Shown in pieces: positions 10,593 through 21,919 of a DNA stretch of 64,000 bases. The stretch is from Byssochlamys sp. IMV 00236 (taxonomy: Eukaryota > Ascomycota > Eurotiomycetes > Eurotiales > Thermoascaceae). Position numbers and translations under genes: made by a program. Numbering within the stretch: the stretch's first letter is position 1; each line of letters begins with the position of its first letter. The stretch spans positions 1-64,000 of the forward strand of contig MSJH02000512.1 of the NCBI GenBank assembly GCA_001931875.2. Reading direction: 5' to 3'. Under the pieces are notes generated by a model. It saw nothing but the letters and a program-made list of their open reading frames with translations. It was not told the origin of the DNA and ran no database searches.

Positions 10593-12139
10593 ATGCACCG
10601 TAGACTAAGAATGCTCTTACGGTGGTCTACCGTCATGTCTTCAGTGAAAGCTTTCGCAACCAAGTTACAGGACAGAAAAGTGATGCAAACCGCCATGGAG
10701 AAACGCAGAGTGTTTCCAATAAGTGGATTTAAGACCGTTGAGCCGGACCACCTAGTGGAAGAAGAGGAGTTGCCTGATTACCGAGCTGATCGATTCTATC
10801 CCGTACAACTAGGTGAAGTGTTCAAGGACCGCTATCAGGTGCTTACGAAGCTTGGATTTGGCACTTCATCAACCGCTTGGCTAGCCCGGGATTTGAAGTA
10901 AGTAGGCGTGGGGTCCAGTGTTGGGAATTTCTAACTAATCCTTTCAGAGCTCGCCAGTATGTCGCGCTCAAGGTGTATGTGCGCACGTCGTTGGTTCATC
11001 GCGAGCTGCCATTCTATCATCATATCGCTAGACATATCACCGAGAGCTCACATGTAGGGCGAGGTAACATCCGTAGGCTACTGGACTTCTTCGAAGCCGC
11101 AGGTCCAGACGGCCGCCATGTTGTCCTCGTTTTTGAAGCTGCGCAAATGAGTCTGCGTGATATGAAGACAGTCTTTTGGCCGGATGGGTTTGAAGAAAAT
11201 TTCGTCAAGGGTGCCATTATCGAGCTTCTAAAGGCTTTAGATTTTCTCCACACCCAAGGAGAAACTGTCCATACTGGTATCTACCCTCCCACTGCCCTTC
11301 TTCGACTCAAATATCTCATTTAGTTTGTCACTGATAAATTGTAGATGTGCACCCTGGCAACATGCTCCTTGGCGTTTATAACAATGATCTTCTACGAACC
11401 CTTGAAGAATGGGAGTTCACTCATCCCGTTCTGCGTAAGATAGTGTCGTCCACTCGAACTATCTTCCACTCTCGGTTAATGAAGCCCAAGGAGGGCCCAA
11501 TGCTCCTTTCTGATTTTGGTGAAGCCAGAATTGGTCCTGGACCGCACGGAGGTGATATAATGCCCTTGGAGTACCGGGCTCCCGAAATATTGCTTTATGT
11601 AGGATGGAGCTATCCCGTTGATGTGTGGAGTGTCGGCCTAACGGTGTGTTGATTCAAATCCCCATCCTTGACATAGGCATATACGCTGACCCCGTTCTGA
11701 GGAAAGGCCTGGCAACTCCTTGAACCAAAGATATTGTTCACCGCACGTGATGAGGACGGAGATCTTTACGATGCTGCTCATCTTGCCCAACTTATTGCCG
11801 CTTTGGGTCCACCTCCACCTGGATTTCTGGCCAAGAATCCAGAGCGGAGATCTATATTTTGGGACGATCAAGGTATGTTGGCTACCTGAGAATAGTAGAC
11901 ACCTAGAAAGACAAACCGCAATGTGTCGCTTTTCCGTATCATGACTTCTGACCCCTCCCATTATAGGTCAATGGCTAGGCCTTGCGCCCATACCGCGTGG
12001 CCGTACCTTGGAGGCCCTTGAAACTCGACTAGAGGATAAATGTGGCTTCCTCAGGTTCATACGAAGAGCATTGACCTGGATGCCTGAAGAGAGACCCACG
12101 GCTAAAGAGCTTCTACAGGATCCTTGGCTGGTAGGCTAG
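10593..12139 (+). CDS. SRPK-type serine/threonine protein kinase
   Basis: Five exons join to 423 residues: 10593-10897, 10948-11276, 11345-11643, 11707-11872, 11967-12139. All introns are GT-AG and frames close. Kinase landmarks in order: glycine loop LGFGTSSTAW at 87-96 (the LGxGxxSxxW form is typical of SRPK kinases), ATP-binding Lys110 in VALK, catalytic loop HTDVHPGN at 210-217, DFG at 268-270, and YRAPE at 288-292 followed by DVWSVG. The SRPK spacer is short, as in the expanded mould SRPK family. The usual catalytic-loop lysine (HxDxKPxN) is His214, while the catalytic Asp212 and Asn217 remain, so activity may be altered but is not excluded. SRPKs phosphorylate Arg/Ser-rich proteins; the substrate here is unknown. 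The first 26 residues are basic and could be a targeting leader; Met15 is an alternative start. Confidence 0.88.
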
Positions 12140-13582
12140 AAAATGTGACACCACGCCCGGTTTTACCAGTTTGTTCTATTCGCAAGAGTCAATTGTAAAT
12201 CTAGCACGCTAGGTATAGTTGTGTCACCATTACAGTCCCTTCTGGCTGGTACCCAAGCAATTATAAACCAAGTTACTCCAATTGATGCTTGTAGTTCAAT
12301 AGTGGCGGGAACGATCTTCTGCTATGACAGACGATGATGACACTTTCAGAGTCTTTGAAAAGTCGAGAGCAAGAAAGTCTATTACAGTTTATGCAACACA
12401 TAACAAAGAAAATAGAAAAGTCAATGTTGTATTGTAACCCGCAGCCTAGTTGTCGAGATCGGATGGGAAACTCCGCGACGGTAACGTGCAGAGGGACAGA
12501 TAGCGCGAAGTGGGTTATATATATGCAGAGATAGTTATCCCTCATATTGGCGCTGTCCGGTGTAATAAAAGAGCAACGACTTTCTCTTAGCGCGAAAATG
12601 TCAGCTAAGTATATTTTCCGTCAGAGAAATAGATCAAAATAGTATTTCTAGTCAAGGCGGAAAATGATGTGAGATTGTTGGGTTAAGTAAATATGGCGCT
12701 CAGGAGTGACAGCGTTGGATTTCTCTTCTGAGCTCTTCTTACATGTGACATGCAAGCAGAACAACAGAAATTCTTAGCCGGTGTAACTTAGCAATGTAAG
12801 ACCCAGGTATTCTGAAGTTCCTTCCAGTCTACTCGTCTTCAGGATAACATAGTTCCCACCGCCTTATTGCTTTCTTTCTTTTCGAATCAATGTCTTGATC
12901 CAACATTGGGATTTTGGCAATATGTATCCGATGATGCTCCGACCAACTCTTGGGATGCTAGACATCGGTGTTCAGCTGGATTCTACATTCTCTAATATTT
13001 AGAGCGTAAGAACTGGAACAAACAAGGCTGGAATTGTCCTCTATGACGCAACACAACACTCTAAGGAAGTTGTTATGAGCAAATGGCAGTGCTTATTAGT
13101 AGATCTGCAATCTAAGGGACTACATATCTACTACTGCAGGGGCCTCGCGCGTTGACTCGCCTTTGACTCTTGCGTTGCGCTCCTGGTAACTGAGAATTAT
13201 CAACTATTCCGTAAGAGTACGGTGTTAGTAATTTACCTAGCGGGCTTTCGGCTCGGCAAGGTTGGACCGTTCCGTCTCCACAGCCAATATCTACTAATAA
13301 TAATGGATTCGAGAGTTTTCTGTATGGTAATCAAGGGTCCAGCTAGAGACCAGGGTTCCCCGTCGAGAGGCTCTCAACTTTCAAGGGTCTCGAAACAAGC
13401 AGTGTTTGTTCTAGAAGAGTGAATCCATATCGGAACTGTTCTCTGTTGGTATGCGTTCCTGCGACACGTTGGTTAGTTGGCGAGTATCTAGGTAGTGTAA
13501 CCACTACTGCCGCCAATACAACATCTAACATCTCAGCTAGGCATATGATGTCGCCCTGATGACGTGCGCGTCTCACGCACTA
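12140..13582. other. Gene-poor intergenic region
   Basis: No gene recognised. The sequence is AT-rich with scattered short frames (up to 90 codons) that lack coding character. A short CTCTAG-type relic DNA begins near the right end, where the MITE-like inverted repeat starts. Confidence 0.55.
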
Positions 13583-13713
13583 CTAGAGTATGGTACGGTC
13601 AAGCTCCGCATCATAGCCTGAGTGGCGACTTGATGAACGAGCCTAGAGGAGAACTGTTCAGAGCCGAATGAGCAATAAACAACATGGCAGACCATTGTTG
13701 TACCATACTCTAG
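13583..13713. mobile_element. Candidate MITE-like element, 14-bp terminal inverted repeats
   Basis: CTAGAGTATGGTAC at 13583-13596 is the exact reverse complement of GTACCATACTCTAG at 13700-13713, enclosing 103 bases with no open frame. Size (131 bp) and perfect ends fit a miniature inverted-repeat element, but no clear target-site duplication is visible and no second copy was found in the window. The right end runs straight into a (CTAGAGT) tandem array. Confidence 0.4.
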
Positions 13714-13730
13714 AGTCTAGAGTCTAGAGT
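13710..13730 (+). repeat. (CTAGAGT)3 tandem repeat
   Basis: The heptamer CTAGAGT is repeated three times without error at 13710-13730, overlapping the last bases of the right arm of the MITE-like element. It may be slippage at an insertion scar. Confidence 0.7.
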
Positions 13731-13754
13731 AATGAATGAGACCAAAGAAAGCTG

Positions 13755-14630
13755 TCAGTGGATATGGGCTATCCATGGTTGGAAGTGATCGGATGGAGAT
13801 GCGAGTTCGACTTTCTCGTGGCGGTCAACGATCCTTCGCAAGGGACAGCAGGTTGCACCAGCTCGTCGGAGGTTTCTCCATCGCGTGGTTTCACTACTTG
13901 CGTTCATCTGGTCTCTCCATGAATCATGGTGGGTTCGCATCTTCTCACCAGGGTCACTATCAGCCTCAATACTGCTAACTAGTCTATCTAGCTCGCATCT
14001 GCCTTGGTTTCCTGCGACAAAAACAAAGTCGCGGTCAATCCGGTGGGGATGTACAGGTGGCAGAGGTCCCAAAAGGAGGTCTCTTGGAGGATCTCATGAA
14101 GAAATCCAAGACATACGAGCACTTTCTCCGGGCTCCGTGTATCCCACGTCTCGCCAATTGCAAGACCTCTTTTGCAAGCGCGATCGAGCTGGCGTGTCGA
14201 AGATCTGCGCCGAGGTTAACAACTGGAGCAAGACGTCGCGATTCGGAGCGGGGTAAAATCAATAATCCCCTGGCTAGAGCCTCGTGCTTTTACCATCTTC
14301 AGACTTCGTTTGGCGCCACCACGGGTGGATCTTGTAGATCGCCGACCACGAGGGTTTTGAATCGTTGTCTCTTACCAAGCCAACCGCGGTGCCTGGGACC
14401 GTTCGAACGCTAGGGCATATGAATCTGATCTCGTAGTTGGTCGAGCTTTCTGCAAGAAATTTTCGGGCTTCAGATTTGTCAGTCATGGATTCACCGCGGG
14501 CTTTAACCTCCTCATGGCTCGTGCGTTTCGTCACCAAGCAACAGTCCTGGATGCGGAATATCGGAGGGCTTACACAGTAATCTAATACTTGTACACAAAT
14601 TATTATCCCTGATCTATGCGTTCCTCAGCG
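13755..14630 (-). pseudogene. Coding-like relic, minus strand, unidentified
   Basis: Three minus-strand frames in a row have protein-like composition: about 14630-14274 (contains FICPSVRTVPGTAVGL and a basic C-terminus, ending in a stop), 14262-14035, and 14072-13755 (contains DRDFVFVAGNQGRCELD). They lie in different frames and I could not join them with convincing splice sites. The first frame lacks an ATG at its beginning. This could be a fast-evolving multi-exon gene or a frameshifted remnant. The overlapping plus-strand frames are also open, so coding strand is uncertain. Confidence 0.3.
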
Positions 14631-15537
14631 ATGGCGCCACGATCGTCCTACAGCAGATCTCCTATCGGCATACAGGGCCAGATGATAATTGCCGGCGCAC
14701 GACTCACGTAGTATCAACCGTTTGTCCGTTTGTCACACCTTCTGTAACCGTTTCGTTGTTTTCTTGAGTCCGTCTGTTCCCTATTAGGCAGAGTCAGTGG
14801 GTATTATTGCGTCTCCTCGGCCTCGAGCGTGTCTTCTCAATGGCTTTGAAAATTGCTCAGAACGCGGTACCTTTCGGCTCTTGCGGGATGTCGACTGTCA
14901 TCTTTGCATGACAGACAAGAGTATCGATCCACTTCAGCCCGGGAGACGAGGAGATCCATGGTTCGTCCTCAATCTTTTTACCTTATTATTATTGACTAAG
15001 TTAACTAGTTACCGGTGATAGTCAACAGTCAGCAGCCTCGAAGTGATCTTGACGCCCCCCTCTATACCTCGTCGTTAGGGCTTGCTTTGAGATCGACGCG
15101 GGTGGAGACAGGCGTAATTGACAAATTATGATGCTCCATAGGTACTTACACGAGGGTACCATCGTCCGGCCACATGGTACTAAGGTACACGCCTCGTAGG
15201 GGTTCTTATGGCGTCCCCAAGATGTGGACGGGCTTCCCGTACTGGGGTACACTATTGACTACTATCAAAACCTTCGTCCCGTCATAACTAATACCCCCGC
15301 AGGAGTCTCCTCTCATGGGAAAATTTCGCGCTTAAATTTAAGAGATAATGATAACTTTAACAGCATCTGTGCGCCTCTTCTGCCTGATGTACTGGCCTTG
15401 AAGTACCAGGACGTCCGCACTTCCATCTTGACGAACCTGCAGAGTGCAGCCTTTCGTGCCTGTGCCCAAGACAACAACGATCACTGAACACCGAGTGGAT
15501 CGTCAATTTTCTACACTGGTTCAGCCAAGGGAGCACG
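14631..15537. other. Intergenic region upstream of the rhodopsin-domain gene
   Basis: Nothing gene-like is supported. Around 14985-15020 there is an ATT run followed by GTTAACTAGTTAC, a string also present near 3797-3812. The last 200 bases should carry the promoter and leader of the gene starting at 15538. Confidence 0.5.
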
Positions 15538-16943
15538 ATGGACGTCCTTGCCAGCAGCATATTCCCCCGGGGAGATGAAACAGGAGCGTCTCGAGGGAGA
15601 GCCGCCGTGATCATTACAGGCGTGCTCACGGCATTGGCCGCCTTGACTGTTGCGGTGCGCCTCTACACGAGAGCCGGTCTTCTGAAGTCGACAGGACGTG
15701 AAGACTGGTTAATCTTAGGGGCTATGGTCAGTCGACTCTCAAGTGTTATCATTGTACCTGGCTAATAATGTGTCCTGCAGGCGTTCTCTTTTGTGTATCT
15801 TGGTCTAGTTGTTGGTCGTAAGTTACCCAAGACAGTCCCTACTGCCATACGGATGAGATGCTAATATCATGCTATAGAACAACAATATGGACTTGGAAAG
15901 CATGAGTGGGCCATCTCCCCAGAATCCATGAAGATTCAACTTCGAGTGGGTCGCAACAGAAGCACAGATGATGATTGCAAAATGACTGATTGAATGCTAG
16001 TGTCTCTGGATCGCCATTCCCATGTACAACAGCAGTCTGGTCTGCACCAAGTTCTCCATTCTTTTCAACTACCTACGGGTTTTTCCTAATCGTCGCCTCC
16101 GTCTCTCATGCTATATCATGATGTGTGTTGTCACTTCCTATTCGACATGGGCCATCGTCAGCGGCTATTTCACCTGCGTGCCGGTGGCCAAGTTCTGGGA
16201 CCCTACGATCAAGGGACACTGCCTCAACTTCCAAGCCCTCTGGTTCTTCAACGCTGCCATGAATATCATTACGGACACCACACTCCTTATTATCCCAATG
16301 CCGGTCCTTTCTCATCTGCAGCTTCCTAAGAAGCAAAAGTTTGCCCTGATGGGAGTCTTTGCTGTCGGTGCTATGTGAGTGCCTGCCCGCCCTTTCTCCC
16401 TCACACCTCGATTACTCCTGCTAACATACCTCATCCAGTGTCTGTATCACGTCCATCCTACGTCTAAGTGGCCTTCACAAGGTTGCCGTCAGCAAAGACA
16501 CCTCTTGTAAGTTCTAGGCTTCCATCTTATCAAAACGAAAATCTCGAACCTAGCAAGACTAACATGTCTGTACAGGGGACAACGTCAGCGCCGCCTTCTG
16601 GACCGCTGCTGAATGCAACGTCGCCATCATCTGCGCCTGTCTTCCCTACCTGCGGCCTCTGATTGCCCGCATGTTCCCTCACTTCATCAACGCCAGCAGC
16701 TACAACGAACGCACTGCGGGTCGGCGAACCACCGGAACCTTCTCCAAACATCAGGCCACGATGCTCAGCCAGGGCGCAGACTTCGATCTGTACACCATTA
16801 ACATCGAGAAAGGCGACGACAACACGAGTCGCAGCACGATGAGCGGTATCGAAGTCACCACCGAGATGACGACAGTTCAAGAGCCCAATAAAGAATTCGA
16901 ATCGATCAGTGAGCGCAGACTCGTTATGCAACCTGAACCCTAG
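15538..16943 (+). CDS. Fungal rhodopsin-domain integral membrane protein (PTH11/SAT-type)
   Basis: Six exons (15538-15726, 15781-15817, 15878-15945, 16001-16374, 16439-16506, 16576-16943) give 367 residues. The conserved landmarks of the fungal rhodopsin-like family appear in order: RLYTRAGLL with REDW after the first helix, YGLGKHEW, KFSILFNYLRVFP, a Cys-Val-Pro-x2-x-FW turn (TCVPVAKFWDP), PMPVLSHLQLPKKQK between helices 5 and 6, and the AAECNVAIICACLPYLRPL seventh-helix block. Seven hydrophobic segments are visible, with the N-terminus probably outside and a polar cytoplasmic tail of about 90 residues rich in Ser/Thr/Glu. Family members are putative G-protein-coupled receptors or of unknown role; no N-terminal CFEM cysteine domain is present. 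The ligand cannot be inferred. Its transporter neighbour at 19 kb is not evidence of joint function. Confidence 0.9.
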
Positions 16944-17537
16944 ATATTCTCGTTCGTTTCTCTGGGTTTCGAATTTCAACTTCCACACCGCTTACGCCAT
17001 GACATGTTTTCATATTTCTCAACAACTACATATCATCACTTCTCGTCTTTTGGGAGACATTCTTTTTTTTTCCGGATTCTTTATACCCATGCCCCATGAC
17101 ATAACATAACCAATACAGTTACGGCATTCTCTGTACATATATACCCTTTTTCTTCTTCTTCTTTTGATACCATCATGACGGCCAATCTGTGCCATTTTAC
17201 TTTCTATTCTTGTATATACGTTATCCCCATTATCTTCATTTGATCCATCATGATCTCTGCATGCTAGCCTCTGCACTTATGCTAGCCTTTAATATGATAA
17301 TTCTTTCATGACTTGAAACAAACGATCCGTCGAGTTCTAGAACTGCGCGAGAGCAAGTAGTCATATCGAAACCCCTAGCGGGACAGCTAGTTGCCCACTC
17401 GATTCTGGACCTGGGGTGGGACCCTACAGGGGGCTAATTAGGTCCTAGTGGTCCATTAGAATATGTTCTGTAACATGGAAAAGAACCTACCATCACAGAA
17501 AGCTAGTTCTAATCCTATCCAGCACAAGACTCACCCT
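16944..17537. other. Convergent 3' intergenic region
   Basis: Lies between two converging genes. It is AT- and pyrimidine-rich, with TTTC/TTCT tracts around 17060-17165, as expected of fungal 3' untranslated DNA. No gene seen. Confidence 0.7.
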
Positions 17538-18032
17538 TCAAACCAACATCACCATCCCCATCTGTTTCGGCGCCGCCTCCACGAATCCATTCTTTACATA
17601 TAACTTCCTCCCCGCCTCATCCGCAAACAAGGTCACATACGCACTTGCTCTTCTCTCTTCTCCTTTTCCTTCTTCCCATGGTACTTCCACTTTAATCTTC
17701 CACAAAAGCCTCTTCAGTACCGCATCGCCTAACCCACGTCTCTGATGCTCTGGCAATACCGCCATATCAGCGATGTGAAAGTACCAGCCACCATCGCCAA
17801 TGATGCGGCCCATTGCGACGGGTGTGCTGTCGTCGTCGTTGGTCGTTATGTAGCATCCGTACCAGCTCCCGGATAAGGCGGCGCGGGCTTGGGCCGTTGT
17901 CTTGGGTGTGAGGCCTGATGCGGAGCGAAGGTGGAGGTATGATGCGACGGAGGGGTATCCGTCGTGGAGGGTGTAACCGGTTGGTGCTGGTGGTGGTTGA
18001 GATATGGTATCGGCAGAGGATGGAATTGACAT
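17538..18032 (-). CDS. GNAT-family N-acetyltransferase
   Basis: Single exon, 164 residues, ATG at 18032. The acetyl-CoA-binding motif A is clear: DMAVLPEHQRRGLG at residues 89-102, with the Q/R-x-x-G-x-G/A loop (Gln97-Arg-Arg-Gly-Leu-Gly102). A C-terminal beta strand carries GRKLYVKNGF (motif B-like). Length is normal for a stand-alone GNAT domain. It probably transfers an acetyl group from acetyl-CoA to a small amine or a peptide N-terminus in the cytosol; the substrate is unknown. Position 115-130 has a Glu/Lys/Gly-rich insertion. No targeting signal is visible. Confidence 0.88.
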   Translation of the reverse strand: MSIPSSADTISQPPPAPTGYTLHDGYPSVASYLHLRSASGLTPKTTAQARAALSGSWYGCYITTNDDDSTPVAMGRIIGDGGWYFHIADMAVLPEHQRRGLGDAVLKRLLWKIKVEVPWEEGKGEERRASAYVTLFADEAGRKLYVKNGFVEAAPKQMGMVMLV

Positions 18033-19087
18033 TTTCTAGTTTCGGAGTCAATTTTACTTCGGTTTTTATCGATTGATGTAGATGCTGATTAATTGAAAGG
18101 TTTGATATGGTACCTAAGTCTGATTGTGATGTAGTTGTCCGGCAGCTGAGAACAAGGATGTTAATAGTGGTGGGATCAACATTCAACAAACTATCTAGAG
18201 TGTTTATCCCGTGGATATAGAGTTAAGCTTTGAAGGAGGCATCCACAGTACGTGGCTATATCCTGATCTAGTTCTTGGAAGCCGGAGTTCCCCGAATGCA
18301 GGGCTGTGTTGAAGAACCACAGAAATCGAAATGAACAATATAACTGAATCCGATGTATACTTATGTCCTTAGGAACCCAAACCCTTTATTTAAAGAATAC
18401 GGTTTCCTCCAGATTTCACTCCGAATTCTGAGCTTTAGTCCTAGTGCTGATGCGCTTCCCCGCATGTCGTTCGTGGTGTTTGCCATCCCGGCACACGTGC
18501 AATGTATGTACATATATACATACTTTTCAGCAATATATCAGCTTTCCCAGTATGCAATACAGAACAAAATATAATCCAACCTCCATGGTCAGATACCTCG
18601 TCACTGATAAAACCACGCTCTCTACTACTGGTGGCAGCCCTAGCCCTAACGCCCATAAGCAGCGACGGGACGAAAAAAGCGCCTAAGAGAAAACAAGACC
18701 CGCCTTCCCCGCCTGGGCTTTTGGAGATCCAGACATGCTTCTTCGGAGCTCGCCTCTTCCTGCTAGACAGCCCAATCCCTTTATGGGATGCAACATCGCG
18801 CTGGCTGCGGGGACTGAAGCTATTAGGTCTAGGTTCTCTTGGTCTGTCGCTTGTTCTGGTTCTCGAGACGAAGCTGTCCTCATCCTACCCTGGAGTAAAT
18901 GTGTATGCCTATGCTTGTTGTAATAGCTTCCAATTGATGTCTATGAGAAGCATTAGCCAAAGGAATCGTGTATTTGATTGAGCTTCACTCTGTACGGCAC
19001 AGGACGGTAAGATTCCAGCTCCTCTTGGCAGTGACTCATGTGTAGAATGGTACGAGATACTAACCGGATAATAGTGCAGGCTTTTCG
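18033..19087. other. Intergenic region
   Basis: No gene supported. Plus-strand frames up to 159 codons exist between 18444 and 18981, but they overlap one another in different frames and have no recognisable domain. The right end should hold the transporter promoter; a TCTAATAATAG-like AT tract is all that stands out. Confidence 0.5.
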
Positions 19088-21096
19088 ATGCAGGAAGGTA
19101 CTTCGTCAGTCAACGACGCTCTTTCGCGGGTTGGCAAGGATGTCTCGTCCAGTCGAGATTCGCAGATGAACATTGAACTAGAAAGTACAGGTTTCGGACG
19201 AGATGCGTATGACAAGGGCAGCTCAGCAAGTTCGGGCATGCCGGGAGCGATGCCAGAGGACCATGAACTCCAACCAACTTCTTCAGACCTTGGGCCGCCT
19301 TGGTCGCAGCAAGATGATGAGCCTCATCGCAGTAAAGTCCGAGTGGTCGCCATCATGGTTGCTCTTTCTGTAAGTTTCTGGACTTCTAAACAGTTTCTAA
19401 AGATGCGTGATATCGAGTATGTTTTTAATGGACTGTAGTTGTCACTCTTTGTTGCCGCTCTTGACCAAACTATCATGGCAACCGCCATTCCGACAATATC
19501 AGCGGAACTCCATTCTGCGTCTGGCTACACCTGGATTGGCGGTGCTTATCTTCTTGCAAATGCTGCCGCAGCCACGATCTGGGCTAAGCTGTCGGATATC
19601 TGGGGACGAAAGCCAATCTTGCTATCTGCAGTTGCCTTGTTCTTTGGCAGTTCTATAATATGTGCGACCGCTGTTGATATGACTATGCTTATCGTCGGTA
19701 GAGCTCTGCAAGGGACTGCCGGAGGTGGCCTCATCCAGCTGGTGACGATCACTATTTCTGATCTGTTTAGCGTCAGGTAATGATCTTGACTGGATGAGAT
19801 CCATGGACTACGGGCTAACTTTTGGTAGACACCGCAGTCTTTATCTCGGACTGCTCGAGTTCATGTGGGCCATCGCTGGTGGTGTCGGACCGCTGATGGG
19901 TGGTGCTTTCTCCCAGTACGTTTCATGGAGATGGAACTATTGGATCAATCTGCCCGTCTCGGGGACTACGTTCGTCCTGTTGCTGCTCTTCCTAGACGTA
20001 CATAACCCAAGGACGAAGATGCTTGAGGGCGTAATGGCCATTGATTGGTTTGGAAGTATCTCAATCCTGGGCCTTACTTTGATGTTGCTCCTTGGTCTGA
20101 ACTTTGGAGGGGAGACGTTCCCATGGGACTCACCTAAGGTTATCTGTCTTATCGTTTTCGGATGTGCTATGTCTCTGCTGTTCATCTACAGCGAAAAAAG
20201 ACTTGCGAAATATCCACTGATGCCCATGCATATTTTCAACCATGTGTCCAACATTGCTAGTCTCACGGTCTGCTTTACACAAGGATTTGTAAGTTTCCTT
20301 GCTCGTTTTAGGAGCTTGCAGACAAGACTAATGTGCGCAGGTCTTTATTGCTGGTGAATATTACCTGCCTCTCTACTTCCAGTCGGTCCAGGAAGCGTCA
20401 CCGATGCGCTCGGGTCTACTCATCCTCCCTATTGTGTTGATGGAAGCCTTGATGGGTGTTACGGCTGGAGTCGTCATCCACCGCACCGGCAGATATCTCG
20501 AACTCATCTATATCGGAGTCGTCCTGCTTACAGTCGGAAACGGGCTGTATATTCTGTACAACGCTACTTCATCTCTAGGTGAAATCATTGGGTTCCAGAT
20601 CATTAGTGGCATCGGCGCCGGGCTCCTGTTCGAAGCTCCACTTATTAGCTTACAGGCTGGCGTCTCGCAAGAGGACACCGCAACTGCTACGGCAACGCTG
20701 GGCTTTATTCGAAATCTTGCTACCTCCTCATCAATAGTCATCGGTGGAGTGGTATTCCAGAATTGCATGAAGATGCAAGCACCTGGGCTTCGCGCAGCAG
20801 GGTTATCAGCGATCCTAACGGCAGAACTGACAGGAGGTGATGCGGCGGCAAACGTCATGACAGTCAGGAAGATAAAAGATCCCGCCCAGAAGCTAGCTGT
20901 CAAGGAGGCTTTCGCGTCCAGCCTCCGGAATATGTGGATCTTATACACGTGTGTCGCTGCTGTGGGAGTGGTTGCGAGCGCGTTCGTGATGAAGATAAAG
21001 CTGAGCAAAGAGCATAAGGAGACGAAGACTGGCCTTAGGAAAAAGTCTGATCCAGATACCCCCGGTTCAAGTACACCCCCTGTTGTCACGGCATGA
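19088..21096 (+). CDS. Major facilitator superfamily transporter, DHA2 (14-TM) drug/toxin efflux type
   Basis: Four exons (19088-19369, 19439-19776, 19829-20288, 20341-21096) give 611 residues. A polar N-terminal tail of about 85 residues precedes the first helix. Family motifs are present: LDQTIMATAIPTI in helix 1 (motif D1 of 14-TM drug:H+ antiporters), SDIWGRKPILL between helices 2 and 3 (motif A), and GGVGPLMGGAFSQYVSWRW in helix 5 with its loop (motif C). Later helices include IAGEYYLPLYFQS and GIGAGLLFEAP. The cytosolic C-terminus is Lys/Thr/Pro-rich. It likely exports a hydrophobic compound through the plasma membrane in exchange for protons. No toxin-biosynthesis genes lie beside it, so the substrate cannot be proposed. 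Siderophore import is a less likely alternative. Confidence 0.92.
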
Positions 21097-21919
21097 ACTA
21101 TGAATCGATGAAGCCGAATATACTGAAAGATTGTTGAAACGTGATCCCAGATTATGGCAATTTGCTTTGCCATGTGTCTGTGAAAAGTCCAGGGAAGTCA
21201 TGTTTACTCAAGCAGGCCCATTTCTCTGCATGGCATGTATAGCATAGAGCTTGATATGGATCGTGGACTCGAGCATGTGTACAGAAAATTGTCTTCAAAG
21301 TAACCATGTGTATACGGAGGAGTGCATTCAAACATCGCTTTGATGAATCCTCCACTGCTCTTTGACAATTCTATTATTATTCTTTGGAGCATAGGAAAAA
21401 ACATCCAAGTATCCGCGGTGCACGTGCCAAGAGCACGGGCCACCTCTCCAGCCTCCCCCGGTTATTGTTAGTTACCTGCTCTGCCGGTTGTGTCCAGCTT
21501 ACCATCTTCCATTGCGATCCGTCTCTTGTCCTGGTCATATTTGTTCCCAAGCTTACCCTCTTTGCGCAACCTAACCAGTGTTTGGGCAGCTCGCAAGGGA
21601 ATCTGGTCCTTGCATCAGACCTCCATTCGAATCATCGACCCGCTTTACCAATCGTGGTGTATCCGCGCACGCGCCACTCCGATTAGGCCACGACGTTTTT
21701 TCCCCGACAGCTCTGCGCTCCACACTATTTCTCTGTCTTCCTGATACCTACCGTCTTTGCAACGGCTATATCAGCTATATCATCTCAATCCGATTTAAAT
21801 AGTCTCGTCGTTGCGTCTTAGGGAGGAATCAGTCCCGTCTGCGCAAGTCCCGATATTTAGAAGGGGGAAAGCTCGAATCTGCAAACCATTTCAGATTGAT
21901 TAGACAACATCGCGACAAG
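21097..21919. other. Intergenic region with TVP15 promoter
   Basis: No gene seen. The right half is pyrimidine-rich on the plus strand (for example 21690-21760), typical of promoters and leaders of constitutively expressed mould genes. Confidence 0.6.

Noticed and set aside
13736..14413. Plus-strand frames (80-123 codons) as a gene
   Set aside because: Same bases as the minus-strand coding-like block; no joinable splice sites on the plus strand and no family recognised.
15538..21096. Secondary-metabolite cluster (receptor-like protein, acetyltransferase and efflux pump)
   Set aside because: No backbone synthase or other tailoring enzymes nearby; ordinary neighbours on both sides.
20508..21173. 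221-codon minus-strand frame under the transporter
   Set aside because: Shadow of the transporter's last exon; composition mirrors codon bias.
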